Below are positions 27,889 through 36,953 of a stretch of DNA of 64,000 nt, one piece after another. The stretch is from Paracoccus aestuarii (lineage in GTDB: Bacteria > Pseudomonadota > Alphaproteobacteria > Rhodobacterales > Rhodobacteraceae), in assembly GCF_028553885.1 (NCBI RefSeq), contig NZ_CP067169.1:186001-250000 (forward strand). The letters run 5' to 3'. Both the position numbers and the translations under genes were made by a program. The notes beneath the pieces were generated by a model. The model had not been told where the DNA came from and did not search any database. It saw only the letters and a list, made by a program, of their open reading frames with translations. Position 1 is the first letter of the stretch. Each line of letters opens with the position of its first letter.

Positions 27889-29459
27889 CCTTGCACCTCG
27901 GGGCTGGTCATGGGGTCGGCATCGGGGGGCATCGGCCCCACCGGGGCGGGCAGGTCGGGCGCCGCGCCGGGGGCGTCCCCGCCCTCTGGAGGCGGTTCGG
28001 GCAGCAGCCATCCGGTCACCGATCCACGGGTGGTCAGCACGTCGCGCGCGGCCGCCATCACGTCTTCGGCGGTGACCTGGGCCAGGATGTCGGGCCAGTC
28101 GTTCACGTCCTGCACCGTCAGGCTGGTCGCCAGCCCCTGGCCATAGTCATAGGCCCGCCCATGCGCGGAATCGCGGGCATAGATCTGGGCGGCGCGGATG
28201 CGCGTCTTGACGCGTTCCAGCGCCTCGGGGTCGGGGCCCTCCTCCAGGAAATCGGCCAGGACCGCGTCCAGCGCGGCCTCGGCCTCTTCCGGCGGGGTGC
28301 CGTCGGCGGGGATCAGCGACAGGCGGAACTGGGTCCGGTCAAGGGACAGCCCGTCATAGCTGGCCCCCGCCCAGAGCGCCTTGCCCGGCAGGACCAACCG
28401 CTGCCCCAGGACCGAGGTCTGGGACGACCCGCCCAGCAGGTCGGCCAGCACGGTCAGCGCCGCCGCCTGGCGTTGTTCGCCCGGGTCGCGTTCCTGGGCC
28501 AGCACGGCGCGCATCATGCGGGGCTGGGCCACGCGGGGGTCCGACATCTCCAACCGGCGGGCGGACCGGCGGGGCGGCTCGGCCGGGCGCAGGCGCTCGG
28601 CGGTGGCGTCGCGGCCGGGGATGGGGCCGTAATGCTCCTCGGCCAGGGCGCGGACCTCCTCCGGGGTGACGTCGCCCGCGATGACCAGGATGGCGGCAGC
28701 GGGCGAGTAATGCGCCTGATACCAGTCCATCGCATTGTCCAGCGTCAGCGCCTCGATCTCGTCGCGCCAGCCGATGATCGGGCGGCCATAGGGATGGTTG
28801 TCATAGAGGACCGCGTTGAACTCCTCGGCAAAAAGCGCGGTGGGGTTGCTGTCCACACGCTGCGCGCGCTCCTCCAGCACGACTTGGCGCTCGGCCTGCC
28901 AATCCTCGTCCGAGACGCGCAGATTGGCCATGCGGTCGGCCTCCATCCGCATGATCAGGTCCAGCCGGTCGCTGGCGATGCGCTGGAAATAGCCGGTGAA
29001 ATCCCATGACGTGAAGGCGTTGTCCCGCCCGCCATTGGCGGTCACGATGCGCGACAGCTCGCCCGGGCCCAAGGTCTCGGTGCCCTTGAACATCAGGTGT
29101 TCCAGGTAATGGGCGATGCCGGACTTGCCGGGCGCCTCGTCGGCGGCGCCGATGCGGTACCAGACCATCTGAACGACCACGGGGGCGCGGTCATCCTCGA
29201 TCACCACGGCCTCCAGCCCGTTGGGCAGGGTGAAATGGCTGATGCCCTCGGGCATGGCGGCGTCGGGACGGTCGATCTGCGGGGACTGTTCCGCGGATGT
29301 GCCGGGCTCGGCCGCGGTCAAGGCAGGGCTCTGCGCGGGGGCGGGCAGGGCCGTCAGCAGGGCGATCAGCCCGATGGCGGGGATCAGCCCGGCCAGCGGC
29401 GGCAGGGCTGCGCTGCGCGCCAAGGCGCTGGCGGTGACGCGGGATGCGGGGCGACGCAT
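27885..29459 (-). CDS. M16 zinc peptidase, catalytic subunit (pitrilysin family)
   Basis: A 524-residue exported zinc protease. The inverted zinc motif HYLEH (in GIAHYLEHLMFKGT) is present, with the downstream glutamate in QAERQVVLEERAQR. A signal-anchor region precedes it (residues about 15-45, ALPPLAGLIPAIGLIALLTALPAPAQS). The C-terminal ~40 residues are Pro/Gly/Asp-rich. The start at 29459 (MRRPASR) has AGGAGG eleven bases upstream; the open frame extends a further 21 codons. Forms a heterodimer with the following gene product by family analogy. Confidence 0.92.
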   Translation of the reverse strand: MRRPASRVTASALARSAALPPLAGLIPAIGLIALLTALPAPAQSPALTAAEPGTSAEQSPQIDRPDAAMPEGISHFTLPNGLEAVVIEDDRAPVVVQMVWYRIGAADEAPGKSGIAHYLEHLMFKGTETLGPGELSRIVTANGGRDNAFTSWDFTGYFQRIASDRLDLIMRMEADRMANLRVSDEDWQAERQVVLEERAQRVDSNPTALFAEEFNAVLYDNHPYGRPIIGWRDEIEALTLDNAMDWYQAHYSPAAAILVIAGDVTPEEVRALAEEHYGPIPGRDATAERLRPAEPPRRSARRLEMSDPRVAQPRMMRAVLAQERDPGEQRQAAALTVLADLLGGSSQTSVLGQRLVLPGKALWAGASYDGLSLDRTQFRLSLIPADGTPPEEAEAALDAVLADFLEEGPDPEALERVKTRIRAAQIYARDSAHGRAYDYGQGLATSLTVQDVNDWPDILAQVTAEDVMAAARDVLTTRGSVTGWLLPEPPPEGGDAPGAAPDLPAPVGPMPPDADPMTSPEVQG

Positions 29460-29627
29460 GGGTGGGGCAACCTCCTCTTGCTGGCCACAACTTGGACCGC
29501 AGGACAGAGGCGTGCAAGGCACCCTCGCGGGATTGTAATGGACGGCGGCGGGGGCTGGGACCGGCGGCGACAGCCGCCCGCGCCGGCGGCCCCCTCGATG
29601 GGGGGCGTCGGCGCGTGCCCCCGGCGG

Positions 29628-30878
29628 TCAGGCGCGGGGAGTGATCCGCAGCGGCAGGCTGCGCGGGCCATGCGCCTGCAGCCCGGTCTTCCAGCGCACC
29701 GGCCCGGCCTGTTCCAACGCCGCGCTGCGGTCCAGCAGGGCCGCGAACAGCACCTCCATGTTCAGCCGCGCCAGGTTGTTGCCCAGGCAGACATGCACCC
29801 CTGCGCCAAAGGCCAGATGCACGTTGGGCCTGCGCGCGATGTCGAACCGGTCGGGCGCCTCAAAGGCCTCCGGGTCGCGATTCGCGCTGGCATAGAGCAG
29901 CCCGAACTTCGTCCCCCGCGGCCAGTCCCGCCCCGCGACGCTCAGATCCTCGGCGGCATAGCGGTGAAAGAAGGGCAGGGGCGCGGCAAAACGGAACATC
30001 TCCTGCACGGCCTGGGGCATCAGCGCGGGTTCCGCCCGCAGCCGCGCCATCTGGTCGGGATGGCCCAGCAGCGCATGCAGCCCCGACCCCATCACGTCGA
30101 TGGTCGATCCGTGGCCCGCATGCAGGATCTGCATGATCGTCGCGATCAGCTCGTCATGGCTCAGAAGGCCCGCGCGCTCGGCTCCGATCATCGCCGACAT
30201 CAGGTCGTCGCGCGGACGCGCCGCGCGTTCGGCATGCAGATCCTCCAGCAGCGCCGCGAACAGCCGCGTCGCCTCCTCGGCGCGGGCCTTCTTGGCGGCG
30301 GTCCGGTCGATGTCGAAATAGCTGACGACATCCTCGGACCAAGCGGTCATCCGTGCGGCCATGGCGGGGTCGGTGCCGATCAGATGGCCGATCACCTCGC
30401 CCGGCAGGCGCGCGGCCAGATCCGCGATGAAGTCGATCCGCCCGCGGGCCAGGGCCTCGTCCACGGCGCGGTCCACCCAAGCGGTGACGAAGCCGCGCAT
30501 CCCCTCCAGCCGGGTCTTGGTGAAGAACGGAAAGACCGCGCGCCGCAGGCGGTCGTGATCGGGCCCGTCCGTGTCCAGCATGGAGGTCTGCACGAAGCGT
30601 TCGTGAAAGGGCATGTCGTGGAAATTGCCCGCGACCTTCAGGCGGCGCACCTCGCCCGGGGGGCAGAAGGCGGCGGGTGCCCGCACCATCCGCCGGTCCA
30701 GCGCGATGGCGCGGATATCGGCCATGCGGCTGACCAGGTGGCCGTCGAATTCCGGCCAGAAGGGCAGGCCGGGCCGGGCCCGCAGATCGGCATAGACGCC
30801 CCAGGGATCGGACCCGAATTCCGGCAGCGTGGGGTCGAACCGGACCGTGCCCTCGGGCGCGCCCAGGTCGATGGGCAT
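29628..30878 (-). CDS. Cytochrome P450
   Basis: A 416-residue soluble class I-type P450. The heme-thiolate motif FGAGVHVCLGNNLARLNME carries the axial cysteine; the I-helix has HAGHGST, the K-helix EMFRF preceded by AVQ, and ANRDPEAFEAPDRFDIARRPN is the typical pre-heme block. The substrate is unknown and no ferredoxin or reductase gene is nearby. It starts inside the stop codon of bamF (TGATG overlap), so it has been integrated in the lspA-bamF operon. The 168 bases between it and the M16 gene contain a GC-rich hairpin (GCCCCC-TCGAT-GGGGGC) without a T tract. Confidence 0.93.
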   Translation of the reverse strand: MPIDLGAPEGTVRFDPTLPEFGSDPWGVYADLRARPGLPFWPEFDGHLVSRMADIRAIALDRRMVRAPAAFCPPGEVRRLKVAGNFHDMPFHERFVQTSMLDTDGPDHDRLRRAVFPFFTKTRLEGMRGFVTAWVDRAVDEALARGRIDFIADLAARLPGEVIGHLIGTDPAMAARMTAWSEDVVSYFDIDRTAAKKARAEEATRLFAALLEDLHAERAARPRDDLMSAMIGAERAGLLSHDELIATIMQILHAGHGSTIDVMGSGLHALLGHPDQMARLRAEPALMPQAVQEMFRFAAPLPFFHRYAAEDLSVAGRDWPRGTKFGLLYASANRDPEAFEAPDRFDIARRPNVHLAFGAGVHVCLGNNLARLNMEVLFAALLDRSAALEQAGPVRWKTGLQAHGPRSLPLRITPRA

Positions 30879-31399
30879 CAGCGCGCCCTCGGCGCGGGCG
30901 CGGTCGAGGTGACGGCCCCCGCCCGCTGCCAGCGCAGCTGTTCGGCCGCCGCATCCAGCGCCATCGGCGCATAGGCCCGCTGATAGACCGAGGTGCCGAA
31001 GACCCGCTCGAGCGGGCGGCGGCCGTTGCGGGCGCGCCATTCGGCATCCGACTGCGCCAGGCGGGCGCGGATCTGGGGATCGGTCCCGACACGGGCGGCA
31101 TGGGCGACCAGCGCCTGGTCCGCCGCGCCCACGCCCCGATCGGCCAGCCGGTCGGGCGACCCGCCCAAGGCTGCGACCGCATCGCCCATCGGGTTCGGAT
31201 CGGTGATGTTGGCCCCGCCCGGCGTCGGCGCGGGCAGGACCGACAGGTCGGCGGGCATGGACAGGCTGCGCGTGGGCAGGATCGCGAATTCATCGGGCGA
31301 ATTCTGCCCGGCCCGCAGGTTGTTCAGCCCCCCGCCGCCCCCGCAGGCGCCCAGCAGCATCACGGCCGCAACCTTGATCATCAGCGCGCCTGTCCGCAT
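30878..31399 (-). CDS. bamF: BamF-like outer-membrane lipoprotein (DUF3035)
   Basis: A 173-residue lipoprotein: signal peptide with lipobox LLGAC (Cys about residue 19), a Gly run, then [38 protein letters not shown], which is the hallmark of DUF3035. In alphaproteobacteria such proteins are part of the BAM outer-membrane assembly complex (BamF). It follows lspA by 31 bp, which is fitting because LspA processes lipoproteins. The stop overlaps the P450 start. Confidence 0.85.
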   Translation of the reverse strand: MRTGALMIKVAAVMLLGACGGGGGLNNLRAGQNSPDEFAILPTRSLSMPADLSVLPAPTPGGANITDPNPMGDAVAALGGSPDRLADRGVGAADQALVAHAARVGTDPQIRARLAQSDAEWRARNGRRPLERVFGTSVYQRAYAPMALDAAAEQLRWQRAGAVTSTAPAPRAR

Positions 31400-31430
31400 G
31401 TCCCGTCCCCTCGGCTTGGTTCGGCCCTTG

Positions 31431-32141
31431 TTAGCGCGGATTTCCGTCCCCGTCACGACCCTGTCTTGCCGGCGGCACCGCCCCGCCATCCGGCGCATCC
31501 CCGAACAGGTCCGGCTGGACCGGGGCCTTCGGCGCGCGCCCCCCTGCCGGTTTTGCCGTCGGTTTCATGGCCGGTTTGCGGCTGCGCGGCGCGGGCTTGG
31601 CTGCGGGCTTGGCGGGCTGGGGCAGCAGGACCAGCCCGATCGCCCCGGCAAAGATTGCGATATCGGCCACGTTGAAGCTGTAGGGGTTCTGCCAGTTCGG
31701 CAGCGACATGTTCAGGAAATCGGCCACCGCCCCGTAAAGGAACCGATCCACCACATTCCCGAGCGCGCCCCCGATCAGCATCCCCGCCGAGATCCGGGCC
31801 AGCCGCCCGAGCGCGGCCCGCCAGACCCAGATCCAGACCCAGATGCAGATCACGAAGGCGATGCCGATCAGCACCCATCGCATGAAGTCCTGATCGGAGG
31901 CCATCAGCCCGAAATTCACCCCCTGGTTCCACGCCATGCGCAGGTTCAGCCATGGCGGAAAGACGTCGATCTCGCGCACGCGGTCCAGCTGCAGGACATG
32001 CACGACCAGGTATTTCAGCGCCTGGTCCAGCGCAAAGATCGCCGCGGCGACCCATGCGACCAGGCGCATGTCGCTGCGCTGCGGGCCCGTCTGCCTGCGC
32101 GGACGGCCCGGCTTGCGCGCGGTCTTGGGGGCGGCGGCCAT
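31431..32141 (-). CDS. lspA: Lipoprotein signal peptidase LspA with C-terminal extension
   Basis: Signal peptidase II, 236 residues. Four membrane segments lie between residues about 28 and 170. The aspartate dyad is in [10 protein letters not shown] and GAVADFLN, with NQGVNFGL and SFNVADIAI also conserved. It cleaves prolipoprotein signal peptides after lipid attachment. Unusual are a basic N-terminal ~25 residues and a ~65-residue Lys/Pro/Ala-rich cytoplasmic tail after residue ~170; typical LspA is about 160-170 residues. The start overlaps the purH stop (TGATG). Confidence 0.94.
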   Translation of the reverse strand: MAAAPKTARKPGRPRRQTGPQRSDMRLVAWVAAAIFALDQALKYLVVHVLQLDRVREIDVFPPWLNLRMAWNQGVNFGLMASDQDFMRWVLIGIAFVICIWVWIWVWRAALGRLARISAGMLIGGALGNVVDRFLYGAVADFLNMSLPNWQNPYSFNVADIAIFAGAIGLVLLPQPAKPAAKPAPRSRKPAMKPTAKPAGGRAPKAPVQPDLFGDAPDGGAVPPARQGRDGDGNPR

Positions 32142-33736
32142 CAGTGGCGGAAATGGCGCTGGCCGGTCAGGACCATCGCCAGCCCAAGCCGGTTCGCCGC
32201 CGCGATCACCTCGTCGTCGCGCATCGAGCCGCCAGGCTGGATGACCGCGCGGGCCCCGGCCTCGGCCAAGGCCTCGATCCCGTCGGCAAAGGGGAAGAAC
32301 GCGTCGGACGCCACCGCCGCCCCTTGGGTCAGAGGTTCGGACAGGCCCAGGGCCTGGGCCATGTCTTCGGATTTGCGGCGCCCGATGCGGGTGCTGTCCA
32401 CGCGGCTCATCTGGCCCGCGCCGATGCCGACGGTGGCGCGGTCCTTGGCATAGACGATGGCGTTGGATTTCACATGCTTGGCTACGGTCCAAGCGAACAT
32501 CAGGTCGGCCAGCTCCTGCTCGGACGGCTGGCGGTCGGACACGATGCGCAGATCGGCGCGGGCCACATGGCCGTTGTCGCGGCCCTGCACCAGCAGGCCC
32601 CCCGCGACCTGGCGCCAAGCCAGCCCGCCCGCCCGCGGATCGGGCAGCCCGCCCGTGGTCAGCAGGCGCAGGTTCTTCTTCGCGGCAAAGATGCGGCGCG
32701 CATCCGCGTCGGCATCGGGGGCGATGACGACCTCGGTGAAGATCTTGACGATCTCCTCCGCCGTGGCCCCGTCCAGCGGCTGGTTCAGCGCGATGATGCC
32801 GCCGAAGGCCGAGGTGCGGTCGCAGTCGAAGGCCCGCCTGTAGGCCTCCAGCGCGGTCGCGCCCTGGGCCACGCCGCAGGGATTGGCATGCTTGATGATT
32901 GCGCAGGCAGGGCCGTTCGCCGGGTCGAACTCGGACACCAGCTCGAAGGCGGCATCCGTGTCGTTGATGTTGTTGTAGGACAGCTCCTTGCCCTGATGCT
33001 GCTGGGCCGTGGCCACGCCGGGGCGCGCATCGCCCGTGACATAGAAGGCCGCCTGCTGATGCGGGTTCTCGCCGTAGCGCAGGCCTTGGGCCAGGGTGCC
33101 CGCGAAGGCGCGGCGGCGGGGCGTGGCCTCGCCGATCGCATCCGCCATCCAGGACGACACGGCGGCGTCATAGGCGGCGGTGCGGGCATAGGCCAGCTGC
33201 GCCATCCGCTGGCGGAAGGGCAGGGTCGTGCCGCCATTGGCGTCCAGCTCGGCCAGGACCGCGTCGTAATCCTGCACATCCACGACCACGGTGACGAAGC
33301 CGTGGTTCTTGGCCGCGGCGCGGATCATCGCCGGGCCGCCGATATCGATATTCTCGATGCAGTCGTCATAGGCCGCACCCTTGGCGACCGTCTCCTCGAA
33401 CGGGTAGAGGTTTACGACCAGCAGGTCGATCGCGCCGATGCCGTGCTGCTCCATGGCGGCCACGTGGTCCGCATTGTCGCGCAGCGCCAGCAGCCCGCCA
33501 TGCACCGCCGGGTGCAGCGTCTTGACGCGGCCATCCATCATCTCAGGGAAGCCGGTCACGTCGGCCACGTCGGTCACGGTCAGACCCGCATCGCGCAGCG
33601 CCTTGGCGCTGCCGCCGGTGGACAGGATCTGGACACCGCGCGCATCCAGCGCGCGGGCGAAATCGATCAGGCCGGTCTTGTCGGAAACGGAGATCAGCGC
33701 GCGCTTGAGCGTAACGGGGGCTGCGGGTGCAGACAT
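32141..33736 (-). CDS. purH: Bifunctional AICAR formyltransferase/IMP cyclohydrolase PurH
   Basis: A 531-residue enzyme for the last two steps of IMP synthesis. N-terminal cyclohydrolase domain (residues 1-200: [46 protein letters not shown]) and C-terminal transformylase domain (about 205-531: [41 protein letters not shown]). Length is normal. It is the probable first gene of purH-lspA-bamF-P450, with a 62-bp gap to the small ORF gene upstream side being on the same strand. Confidence 0.97.
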   Translation of the reverse strand: MSAPAAPVTLKRALISVSDKTGLIDFARALDARGVQILSTGGSAKALRDAGLTVTDVADVTGFPEMMDGRVKTLHPAVHGGLLALRDNADHVAAMEQHGIGAIDLLVVNLYPFEETVAKGAAYDDCIENIDIGGPAMIRAAAKNHGFVTVVVDVQDYDAVLAELDANGGTTLPFRQRMAQLAYARTAAYDAAVSSWMADAIGEATPRRRAFAGTLAQGLRYGENPHQQAAFYVTGDARPGVATAQQHQGKELSYNNINDTDAAFELVSEFDPANGPACAIIKHANPCGVAQGATALEAYRRAFDCDRTSAFGGIIALNQPLDGATAEEIVKIFTEVVIAPDADADARRIFAAKKNLRLLTTGGLPDPRAGGLAWRQVAGGLLVQGRDNGHVARADLRIVSDRQPSEQELADLMFAWTVAKHVKSNAIVYAKDRATVGIGAGQMSRVDSTRIGRRKSEDMAQALGLSEPLTQGAAVASDAFFPFADGIEALAEAGARAVIQPGGSMRDDEVIAAANRLGLAMVLTGQRHFRH

Positions 33737-33798
33737 GGGAGGGGCCTCGTGTCTCTGGGTCAGGCCCAGTTAGCGAAAGCCCCGCCGAAGGTCCAGCC

Positions 33799-33972
33799 TC
33801 AGCGCCGCGGCGACAGGACCTGGCGCGCCAGCTGGACGGCGGCCACGACCATCACCGCCGTGCCGATGCCGGATGCCAGCCCGCCCGCGCCCCGCGCCGC
33901 CGTCGTCGCCCCGCGCGTGCGCAGGACCAGCTGGGCCAGTTTCAGTCCCATGGCGACAGTGCTCAGTTTCAT
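33799..33972 (-). CDS. Small hypothetical membrane protein
   Basis: A 57-residue basic protein that starts MKLSTVAMGLKLAQLV, with an amphipathic first helix, an RTRG-rich middle and one likely membrane helix (GIGTAVMVVAAVQLARQVL) before a basic RR end. AAGGA lies about 12 bases before the ATG at 33972; a start at 34017 is also possible. It lies between rsmB and purH on the same strand. I do not recognise the family. Codon use matches the neighbours. Confidence 0.55.
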   Translation of the reverse strand: MKLSTVAMGLKLAQLVLRTRGATTAARGAGGLASGIGTAVMVVAAVQLARQVLSPRR

Positions 33973-34036
33973 CGGGGCATCTTTTCCTTGGCGTGGGGTC
34001 GCAGGGGAAAGGCGCAAACTGTGCAGACGGTTCCGT

Positions 34037-35293
34037 TCATCCCGCCTTGCGCAGCCGGGCCATGTAGAATCCGTCCATGCCGCCCCGATCCGCCCAGAGG
34101 TCCGGGCGCAGGCGCAGCCCGCCCTCCTCGGTAGTCCATTCGGGGTCGATGCCGGGCAGGGTGGGACGCTCTACGGTCAGGCCGGGATGGCGGGACAGGG
34201 CTTCCTCGATCTGGACCTCGCCCTCATCGGGGATCAGCGAGCAGGTGGCAAAGACCAGCCGACCGCCCGGGCGCAGGATCGACAGAGCGTGGTCCAGCAT
34301 CGCGGCCTGCAGCTCGATCAGCTCGGCGATGCCGTGGCCGTCGCGGATGAAGGGCAGGTCGGGATGGCGCCGGATCGTGCCCGTGGCCGAACAGGGCGCG
34401 TCCAGCAGGATCGCATCCGGCGCGGTGGCGGGCCGCCAGTCCAGCGCGTCGGCCGTGACCAGATCGGCGGACAGGCGGCAGCGGGTCAGGTTCTCGGTCA
34501 CGCGGCGCAGGCGGGCGTCCGAGATGTCCAGCGCGGTGACCTGCGCCCCGGCGGCGGCCAGTTGCAGCGTCTTGCCGCCCGGCGCGGCGCAGAGATCGAC
34601 GATCCGCTCGCCCGGTTGCGCATCCAGCAGGCGCGCGGGCAGGGCGGCGGCGGCGTCCTGCACCCACCAGTCGCCGGCCTCATAGCCCGGCAGGGCGCTG
34701 ACATGGACCGGGCCATGCAGGCGGAAGGACCCGGTGGGCAGCGCCTCGGCCCCCGGCGGGGGGGTGGCGCCGGGCTTCAGCGTCAGGTCGATGGGTGCGC
34801 CCTGCTGATGGGCGGCCTCGATCGCGGTCAGGATGGCGGGGCCGTAGGCCTCCTCCAGCGCGGGGCGCAGCCATTCGGGCAGGGATTGGGGCGGCAATGC
34901 CGTCCAGTCGGCGAAACCCGAGGCCTTGCGCAGCACCGCGTTCACCATCCCCGCCGCCGCCTGGCCGCGCTTGCCCAAGGTGCGGGTCAGATCGACCGCC
35001 GCGCCCACCACGCCATGGGCGGGGGCGCCCAGCTCCAGCATCTCGACCACGGCCAGGCGCAGGACATCGGCGATCTGGGGTGCGGGCTTGCGGGCGACCA
35101 GCGGGTCGATGACCCGGTCGGCGCGGCCCTGATGGCGCAGGGTCTCGGCCGCCAGCCGCGCCGCGCGGGCCTGGTCGGCCACGGTCAGGGCGCGCAGCGC
35201 GCCGGGCTGGTCGGTCAGCGCGCGCCCCTGGCGCACGCCCTGGATCAATCGCAACGCGCCCATTCGCGCCATATCGCCGCCCGGCTTTGCCAA
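34037..35293 (-). CDS. rsmB: 16S rRNA cytosine-C5 methyltransferase, RsmB type
   Basis: A 418-residue protein: N-terminal NusB-like domain (residues about 8-140) and C-terminal SAM-dependent methyltransferase. Motif I is VDLCAAPGGKTLQLA, motif IV is LLDAPCSATGTIRRHPD with the PC catalytic cysteine, and motif VI FATCSLIPDEGE has the second cysteine. It methylates C967 of 16S rRNA in the E. coli numbering. The frame starts at 35293 with MAKPGGDMARMGALRLI; M8 or M11 are alternatives. Divergent from the sdhAF4-like gene. Confidence 0.94.
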   Translation of the reverse strand: MAKPGGDMARMGALRLIQGVRQGRALTDQPGALRALTVADQARAARLAAETLRHQGRADRVIDPLVARKPAPQIADVLRLAVVEMLELGAPAHGVVGAAVDLTRTLGKRGQAAAGMVNAVLRKASGFADWTALPPQSLPEWLRPALEEAYGPAILTAIEAAHQQGAPIDLTLKPGATPPPGAEALPTGSFRLHGPVHVSALPGYEAGDWWVQDAAAALPARLLDAQPGERIVDLCAAPGGKTLQLAAAGAQVTALDISDARLRRVTENLTRCRLSADLVTADALDWRPATAPDAILLDAPCSATGTIRRHPDLPFIRDGHGIAELIELQAAMLDHALSILRPGGRLVFATCSLIPDEGEVQIEEALSRHPGLTVERPTLPGIDPEWTTEEGGLRLRPDLWADRGGMDGFYMARLRKAG

Positions 35294-35363
35294 AACGCTT
35301 TCCTTTGCCTAAGTGATGTTCAAGACTGATCCCGCCCCATAGCCTCATTCGGAGGATTGTTCC

Positions 35364-35540
35364 ATGAGCGATGCCAAACCCGACCTGCCGCCCGCCGCAC
35401 AGCGCGCCCTGGCCGAGGCCGAGGAACGCCGCCGCGCCCGCACAGCCCAGATCCTGCCCAAGGAATATGGCGGCCGCGAGGGGCCGGAACCCGTCCGCTA
35501 CGGCGATTACGAAAAGAATGGCATCGCGGTGGATTTCTGA
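35364..35540 (+). CDS. DUF1674 protein, SdhAF4-like succinate dehydrogenase assembly factor
   Basis: A 58-residue protein ending in RYGDYEKNGIAVDF, the conserved C-terminal signature of DUF1674/SDHAF4 (Sdh8). Homologues bind flavinylated SdhA and help succinate dehydrogenase assembly. It has GGAGG upstream (GGAGGATTGTTCC then ATG). The stop codon directly abuts the ATG of the amidase gene. No sdh genes are in the window. Confidence 0.88.
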   Translation: MSDAKPDLPPAAQRALAEAEERRRARTAQILPKEYGGREGPEPVRYGDYEKNGIAVDF

Positions 35541-36869
35541 ATGGATTGGTTGCGCGCATCGGCGACCCAGCAGGGCCGCGCCATCTTGGCGGGCGTCCTG
35601 GACCCCATCGATCAGACCGAGGCCTATCTGGCCGCCGCAAAGGATCACCCCGACTGCGACCGCATCTATGCCCGGCTGACCCCCGCCCGCGCCCGGTCCG
35701 AGGCCGTGGCCGCCCATGACCGCGCCAAGCAGGAACGCCGCCAGAGCCTGCTGGATGGCGTGGCCATCAGCTGGAAGGACAATATCGACAGCGGCGGCAC
35801 CGTGACCGAGGCCGGATCGCGCCTGCTGGAGGGGCGGGTGCCGCGCAAGGATGCCAATATCCTGGCCCGCGCGGCGCGGCGCGGCATGATCTGCCTGGGC
35901 AAGACGCATATGACGGAACTGGCCTTTTCCGGGCTGGGGCTGAACCCGCGCACGGCGACGCCGCCCAATGCGCTGGACCCCGACCTGGCGCCGGGGGGAT
36001 CGTCCTCCGGGGCGGCGGTGTCGGTGGCCTTGGGGCTGGCGGCGGCGGCGGTGGGCACGGATACCGGCGGATCCATCCGGGTGCCCGCGGCCTGGAACGG
36101 GCTGGTGGGGTTCAAGCCCACGCAGGGCGCGCTGCCCGAAAAGGGCGTGGTGCCCTTGGCGCGGAAATTCGACATCGCCGGCCCCATCGCCCGCACGGTC
36201 GAGGATTGCGCCCAGATCTTCGCGCTGATGGCCGATCAGCCCGCGCCGGATCTGGATGGCGCGACCGTCCGCGGCCTGCGCCTGATGGTGCTGGAGGGCC
36301 TGCCCTTCGACGAGGCCGAGACCGGCCCCGTCACCGCCTTTCAGGACGCGGTGGACCGGCTGGCCCGGGCCGGGGCGCAGATCGCCCATGTCTCGACCGA
36401 CTGGCTGGACAAGGCCATGGCGCTGTCGCCCCAGCTGTTCGCCCCCGAGGCCTATGGCATCTGGCGCGCCCAGATCGAGGATGCGCCCGAACTGATGTGG
36501 CAGCCCATCCTGGAACGGTTCCGCGGCGGGGCGGATGTCAGCGGCCCCGATTACGTCGCGGCCTGGGAAAGCCTGGCGCGGATCCGCCGCAAATGGATCA
36601 AGGAGGTCACCGGCGGCTATGACGCGGTGCTGGTCCCCACCGTGCCGATCCTGCCGCCCGACCGCGAACGGCTGATGACCGAGACGGCGGAATTCGTGCG
36701 TGCCAACCTGCTGACGCTGCGCAACACGCGCATCGCGAACCTGATGAACCTGCCCTCGGTCACGCTGCCGACGGGGCATCCGGCCTGCGGGATCTCGCTG
36801 ATGGGGCATGCGGGGCGCGACCGGCATCTGCTGCGCGTGGCGGCAGGGGCCGAGGCGGCGCTGGCCTGA
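35541..36869 (+). CDS. Amidase-signature family amidase
   Basis: A 442-residue amidase with the Ser-cisSer-Lys triad: catalytic Lys in GVAISWKDNID (residue about 78), the Gly/Ser-rich block PGGSSSGAAVSVALG holding the cis-Ser, and the nucleophile in GTDTGGSIRVPAAWNG. The substrate amide is unknown, and GatA is excluded because the length and C-terminus differ and no gatBC genes are adjacent. It starts immediately after the DUF1674 stop. Confidence 0.93.
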   Translation: MDWLRASATQQGRAILAGVLDPIDQTEAYLAAAKDHPDCDRIYARLTPARARSEAVAAHDRAKQERRQSLLDGVAISWKDNIDSGGTVTEAGSRLLEGRVPRKDANILARAARRGMICLGKTHMTELAFSGLGLNPRTATPPNALDPDLAPGGSSSGAAVSVALGLAAAAVGTDTGGSIRVPAAWNGLVGFKPTQGALPEKGVVPLARKFDIAGPIARTVEDCAQIFALMADQPAPDLDGATVRGLRLMVLEGLPFDEAETGPVTAFQDAVDRLARAGAQIAHVSTDWLDKAMALSPQLFAPEAYGIWRAQIEDAPELMWQPILERFRGGADVSGPDYVAAWESLARIRRKWIKEVTGGYDAVLVPTVPILPPDRERLMTETAEFVRANLLTLRNTRIANLMNLPSVTLPTGHPACGISLMGHAGRDRHLLRVAAGAEAALA

Positions 36870-36953
36870 CCCGGTCTTTGCTGGACGCAAGGGCGCGATC
36901 ACGCTAAAGTTTCCGCCAAGGAACGGGGCGAAGACCCCGAGAGCGAGGCAGAA

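Noticed and set aside
31952-35329. 1125-codon plus-strand open frame opposite lspA, purH and rsmB
   Set aside because: It has no family motifs, is dominated by Gln/Arg/His/Gly/Ala, and lies antisense to three genes with clear catalytic motifs. It is a product of GC-rich third codon positions.
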